From Ailurus styani (taxonomy: Eukaryota > Chordata > Mammalia > Carnivora > Ailuridae), in the NCBI GenBank assembly GCA_002007465.1, contig LNAC01000009.1, positions 1,690,658 through 1,754,657 on the forward strand: 64,000 nt of DNA, in the 5' to 3' direction. The notes under the pieces were generated by a model, which was not told the origin of the DNA, ran no database searches, and was given only the letters and a program-made list of their open reading frames with translations. Each line of letters begins with the position of its first letter. The stretch's first letter is position 1. Of this stretch, positions 60,128 to 64,000 are shown piece by piece. The position numbers and the translations under genes were made by a program.

Positions 60128-62779
60128 CCTCCCCCTCTTCTATCAAAAACTAGTATAGCACGTACAGCTCCACACCTCACTTTTTCCCACTTAGCAGTAG
60201 AACCCGGGGATCCCTCCATCCAGTGCACAGAAATCATTCACACTCCTCCCCACAGCCCCCAAGCACTCGGCTGGGGGACCACCCCGGGGGTCAATCTCCC
60301 GGAGCCCCATTGACAGGCACCTGGCGCGTTTCCAATCTTTTGCCACTAAAAGAATGCCACAACGAAGAGCCACACGCAAACATGATTTTCTATTTTTGCC
60401 AGTGCATATTTGGGACAGATTCTTAGAAGCGGGATTGCTGGGCCAGGGAGAAAAATGCTAGAGGTGGCCAGATTCTCCCGTAAGGCTTTCTGCCAGCAGT
60501 GCATGGGAGGCCCGTTTTGCTCAGTTTGGACAACAGAACGTACTGTCAACCCTTCGGACTTAAGTCCATACCTTGTATTTTTGCTTCCCCAATGACACAT
60601 TCACTTAACACACACAATGCTGGGTATTTGCTCTCCTGAGCATCTAGAACATTCCAGGCCCAGCGATGAATACCACTCAATCCCTGTTTTCAAAGATGCA
60701 GGATTTATTGACTCTTGAGCAACCAACTGATCGGATTTGAGGCTGAAGCATCCCATGAGACTGGTAAATAATGATCATGGGAGCCGATGGCAGTCCTGCG
60801 CAGGGCAGTGCCTGGGAAAAGGTGACTTTACAGCTCAGTTTGGACGGGTAGATCTCAATCGAGGACAGTCTTGCCTCCAGGGGACACCTGACAGTGTCTG
60901 GAGACATTTCTGATGGAGAGGACTGGGGGTGGGAGGTGCTACGGGGGTTGAACGGGTAGAGGCCGGGGCAGCTGATGCATGTCCTGATACACAGGACAAG
61001 GACAGGCCCCCACACCAAAGAGTCACCTAGCCCACCGTGCTCACGGCGCTGGTCTAGCGGGACGTTCAGGACTGTTCCAAACACAGGAGTCACATGCGGA
61101 GGTGGGGGGTGGTGGTGGCAGGGAACGTGAGTGGCCCCAAGGGAGCCGCCTTGTCCCCTGGCCCTGCTCCAGCCTTCTCTCCTCACCCCTCTCCTCCAAG
61201 AAAAGGCGAAGATGGATGAGAATGTCTGGTGCCTGCAAATGTCTCTCTGCTCCCATCCCTGTCCCCTGGAGCGGGAAGAAAGCTAAACCAAAAACAACAA
61301 GGGCCCACGAGCTGAAAACCGGGTGGTGATCAATAGCCTGAAAGCAGGACGGAAGCTTCTGGAGCACCAGCCATCCCAGAGATGATTTCCGCCCCCCTCC
61401 AGGCAATGCTGTTTGGGCACACACCCAACGCAGGAGGCGTTTCAGCCAAAAAAGGAGACTTTTTCGAGAAGTTTCTGAGCAATTCAAAACGGAGGGTGTT
61501 TAAATGAAAACCATTTTGCAGCCTTGGCCCCGCCAAGTGGGCGCCGGAAGAAACTCGGCTCTTTCTCCAGTTAAGCTGTGCGGGGACTTGGAACCGAAAC
61601 CCTCATGCAAACGCATTTAGCGCCGGGCCCCCCGACACCCCCAGGCCTCACATCTACACCAGCTGGTCTCCTCGCAGGTCTGGGATCCGCTCCGTCTGGG
61701 GCCACACGAAGGCAGCTCCGATGGGGCACCCTTGGCACAAGCCGCTCTGGCCCATGAGAGGTGCCAAGCGTCGCTCATGCTCCCACCCACCGAATCCCTG
61801 CCCCTGGCCTACGAGGCGTTACCCCACTTCACACACGGGGAAACTGAGGCTGAGGTTGTCCCTCTGGGTTGGAATTCCTGCTGGTCAGAAGGCTCTGCCA
61901 GCCCAGGCGGTGGGGGTCTCGTCCCTCACCCACCTTGCTGCTGGGGAAGGGGACACGGGTCTGTCGCAATCTCGGTCCTGGCTCTAGGAGGCCTGCAACT
62001 CAGGGCACCTCACTGGTGTGGAAATGCACTGGATCTCCAGCCTGGCCTGGCCGGGGTTGGGGGGTGGAACGACAGAAGTACGTCCATTGGCACCTCTTCG
62101 TTCCCAAGGAAGACCTCCCCTCCGGGAGCTGTGAGGGACAATGGCTTGCCCGAAGTCACACAAAGTTCCTACGAGGAGCAGAGTTTAATTCGGTGCTGAG
62201 AACAGAGAAACTGTGCAATAAATGGTCACTGCCCTTAGCATTGTTGCTTCTGTGCAAGCAGCTTCGTGCCCAAGGTCAAGGGTGTATCTCCCCAGCCCTT
62301 CGGTCCCCACTGCAGGCAGAGGCTGAGAGGCAGCCGAGGCTGAGGACACCTCAAGCAGCATCCTGCAGCTGACCCAGGACTCGAACCCACGGTCTGGCCT
62401 CCGCTTCCCGGCGGATGTGCTGTGTATTTGTGACCCGAAGCTCCCGCGTCACCTCCTGAGACATGGATCGAGGTGGGCATGTGTGTCCCCCGGGGACGGG
62501 GCTCCACACTGGGACTTCCAAGCACTTGGAAAAGAAAGAAATACTCTTTCTTTTGGCCAGTGATTGCTGGGTCCCTGCTCTTTCCAAGTCGGGCTGTGCC
62601 CCAAATCTCCTTTTGTTCAGTAAAAGTCCCGCTTTTCTCCGGGGTTCACAATGAAGCCCGAAACCGCCCGCGTTTACACGGGCTGCTTCAGTGCCATCGC
62701 GAGGGGCTGGATGGGGCGAGAGAGAAGTATCTTTGGAGAGGGGGAGGCCTGCCAAGCTCTTTCTCCCTTAAAACCAAAT

Positions 62780-63310
62780 GACTTCGTCCCCGATTACATT
62801 ACGATACAAAAAATGACTTGTGCACAGTTTTCTGCCATTAAATTATTTCACACATACCATTTATTTGGCTGACTGCGGGCCAAAGACGTTTAAAAACTCA
62901 GCTCTCAGCCAACTGATCAAGTGTGCCTGGCTCCTCTCCCTTGCACCCATGGTTTTTCTTACTCCGTGTAATTTAAGGGTCTAAATAGTCTGGAGGGAAT
63001 TAACTGCAAATTCTTCCTAAGACAAATAAACCCAGCCTCTTCGTTTCTGCCTTTCTCAAGCTGTTGAGAGACACTCTCTGTTTGTTTTTGCTTCAAATAG
63101 TCAGTTTGCGCCTGACCCCGGGGCCGCCGCGAGCTCCAACCCAAATAAATAACTTTTATTAATTAGCATTTATTCTGACCAAATAAGCACCCCCTCTCCC
63201 CCCTTCCAATGTGATCTCTGCCAACACGTTCACAAAAATAAACAGCGGGTCCCCAGGACCTTGGTGTGGATTTAACAAATTAACACGGGGCCTTGGTCAA
63301 AGGAGCTCCA
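62780..63310. promoter_or_regulatory. Candidate conserved enhancer in PRRX2 intron 1
   Basis: Repeat-free AT-rich segment in otherwise GC-rich surroundings. It has several homeodomain-type cores (ATTAAATTA near 62836, GAATTAACT near 62997, TTAATTAG at 63159-63166, AAATTAACA near 63278), forkhead-like AAATAAACA/CCAAATAAAT cores, and TGTTTGTTTTTGC. The composition is typical of developmental enhancers near homeobox genes. Inference only. Confidence 0.4.
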
Positions 63311-63659
63311 GGCTGCAGAAATATTTACAGCCAGGGAAGTCTGAGGAAGGAAGTGGAGGTGGAGGGCCCGGAGGGGCCTGCAAAGGCTCCGGCCCCCACT
63401 CCCACGTCTCCTGGAAGGGATGAGGGCTCCTTTGAAGGACCCCTGGTTCTCCTTTGTCAGGCTCCGCCGGGAATTCTGGAAACTGCCCTGAGCTGTCACT
63501 GAGTGCCGCTAAGAGGCGCTGAAGGCAACCTCTGGCCTCCTGGGGGAGAAGGCAGAGGCCGGACCGCCCAGTGGTTAAGGAGGCGGGAGGAACAAGCCCC
63601 GCCCCCCACATCCGCGGAGGGGCTGGGGGCAGACCTTCAATCAGCTCCCAGCAGGGGCA

Positions 63660-63830
63660 TCTCACTGAAAAATGGGAACAACGAGGAACTACCTTATTAA
63701 CCCTACGGGGGTCCCTTAGCCTGATTTTACAGATAAGGAAACTGAGGCTCCCAGGGTTAAGCAACATGGCAAAGCCATATATGACTAAGAAAGGCCGGAG
63801 CTGGGATTTGAACCTGCAGGTGCGCACGGA
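63660..63830 (-). repeat. MIR in PRRX2 intron 1
   Basis: 'gattttacagataaggaaac' followed by 'tgaggctcccagggttaagc', ending 'gctgggatttgaacctgcag'. Confidence 0.88.
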
Positions 63831-64000
63831 GCCCGGGCTCTTAGCCCCCCCTTGGTGTGGGGCAGCCGGTCCCCTGTTCCTCCTGCAGGGAGATTTCTGA
63901 GGGTCTCTCCTGGGGCTTAGGGTGAATGATACAACCAGGAGGGGGGAGACTGAAGTCCACAGAGGTGTTTCTGGAGCTGGGAGTGGGGGATTGGGGGGGT

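Larger units (their letters stand above)
59345..60600 (-). repeat. Old L1M region with two SINEs, PRRX2 intron 1
   Basis: 'gcctattacttgataatatt', 'cacctcactttttcccactt' and 'agcgggattgctgggccagg' read as reverse L1M. The SINEs at 59690-59885 and 59928-60127 interrupt it. Confidence 0.65.

Overview
This is mammalian nuclear DNA: spliced genes with long introns, CpG-island promoters and dense interspersed repeats. About thirty tRNA-derived CAN-SINEs (SINEC family) show it is a carnivore. Their subtype, with a head reading 'gcctgggtggctcagtggg' and a CT-rich body followed by an AATAAA-rich tail, is the one I associate with mustelids (ferret, mink, marten, otter). The family-level assignment is inference. 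The window is syntenic with human 9q34.11 read in reverse: TOR1B (minus) - PTGES (plus) - PRRX2 (minus).

Layout. 1-4640: complete coding sequence of TOR1B in five exons, 336 codons, with its CpG-island promoter reaching to about 5250. 5250-35400: about 30 kb of intergenic DNA with an L2 copy, L1 and MaLR fragments, an interstitial telomeric block (7565-7636), many SINEs, one assembly gap and two GC-rich stretches with clustered CCAAT boxes (22752-22811 and 30807-30914) that look like unassigned promoters or enhancers. 35480-46180: PTGES in three exons, 153 codons, with a GC-box promoter. 46180-56000: intergenic DNA with a second gap, a probable assembly duplication at a one-base gap, several CTCF-like motifs and an AT-rich L1-derived stretch. 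56030-64000: the last three exons of PRRX2 (homeodomain and OAR tail) and part of its first intron; exon 1 lies beyond the right edge.

The three genes are unrelated in function: an ER-lumen AAA+ ATPase, a membrane glutathione-dependent prostaglandin E synthase and a paired-type homeobox factor. Each has its own promoter. The most notable results are two GC-AG introns (TOR1B intron 2 and PTGES intron 2), an 83-base PTGES exon 2 with unusual flanking splice signals beside an old LTR, CTCF-like motifs in convergent orientation around PTGES, the CCAAT clusters, the telomeric block, and a repeat-poor AT-rich segment in PRRX2 intron 1 that may be an enhancer. I found no sign of a new enzymatic or defence system. 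Repeat family names come from recognising consensus-like wording, not from a search; MIR, L1M and MaLR boundaries are approximate.
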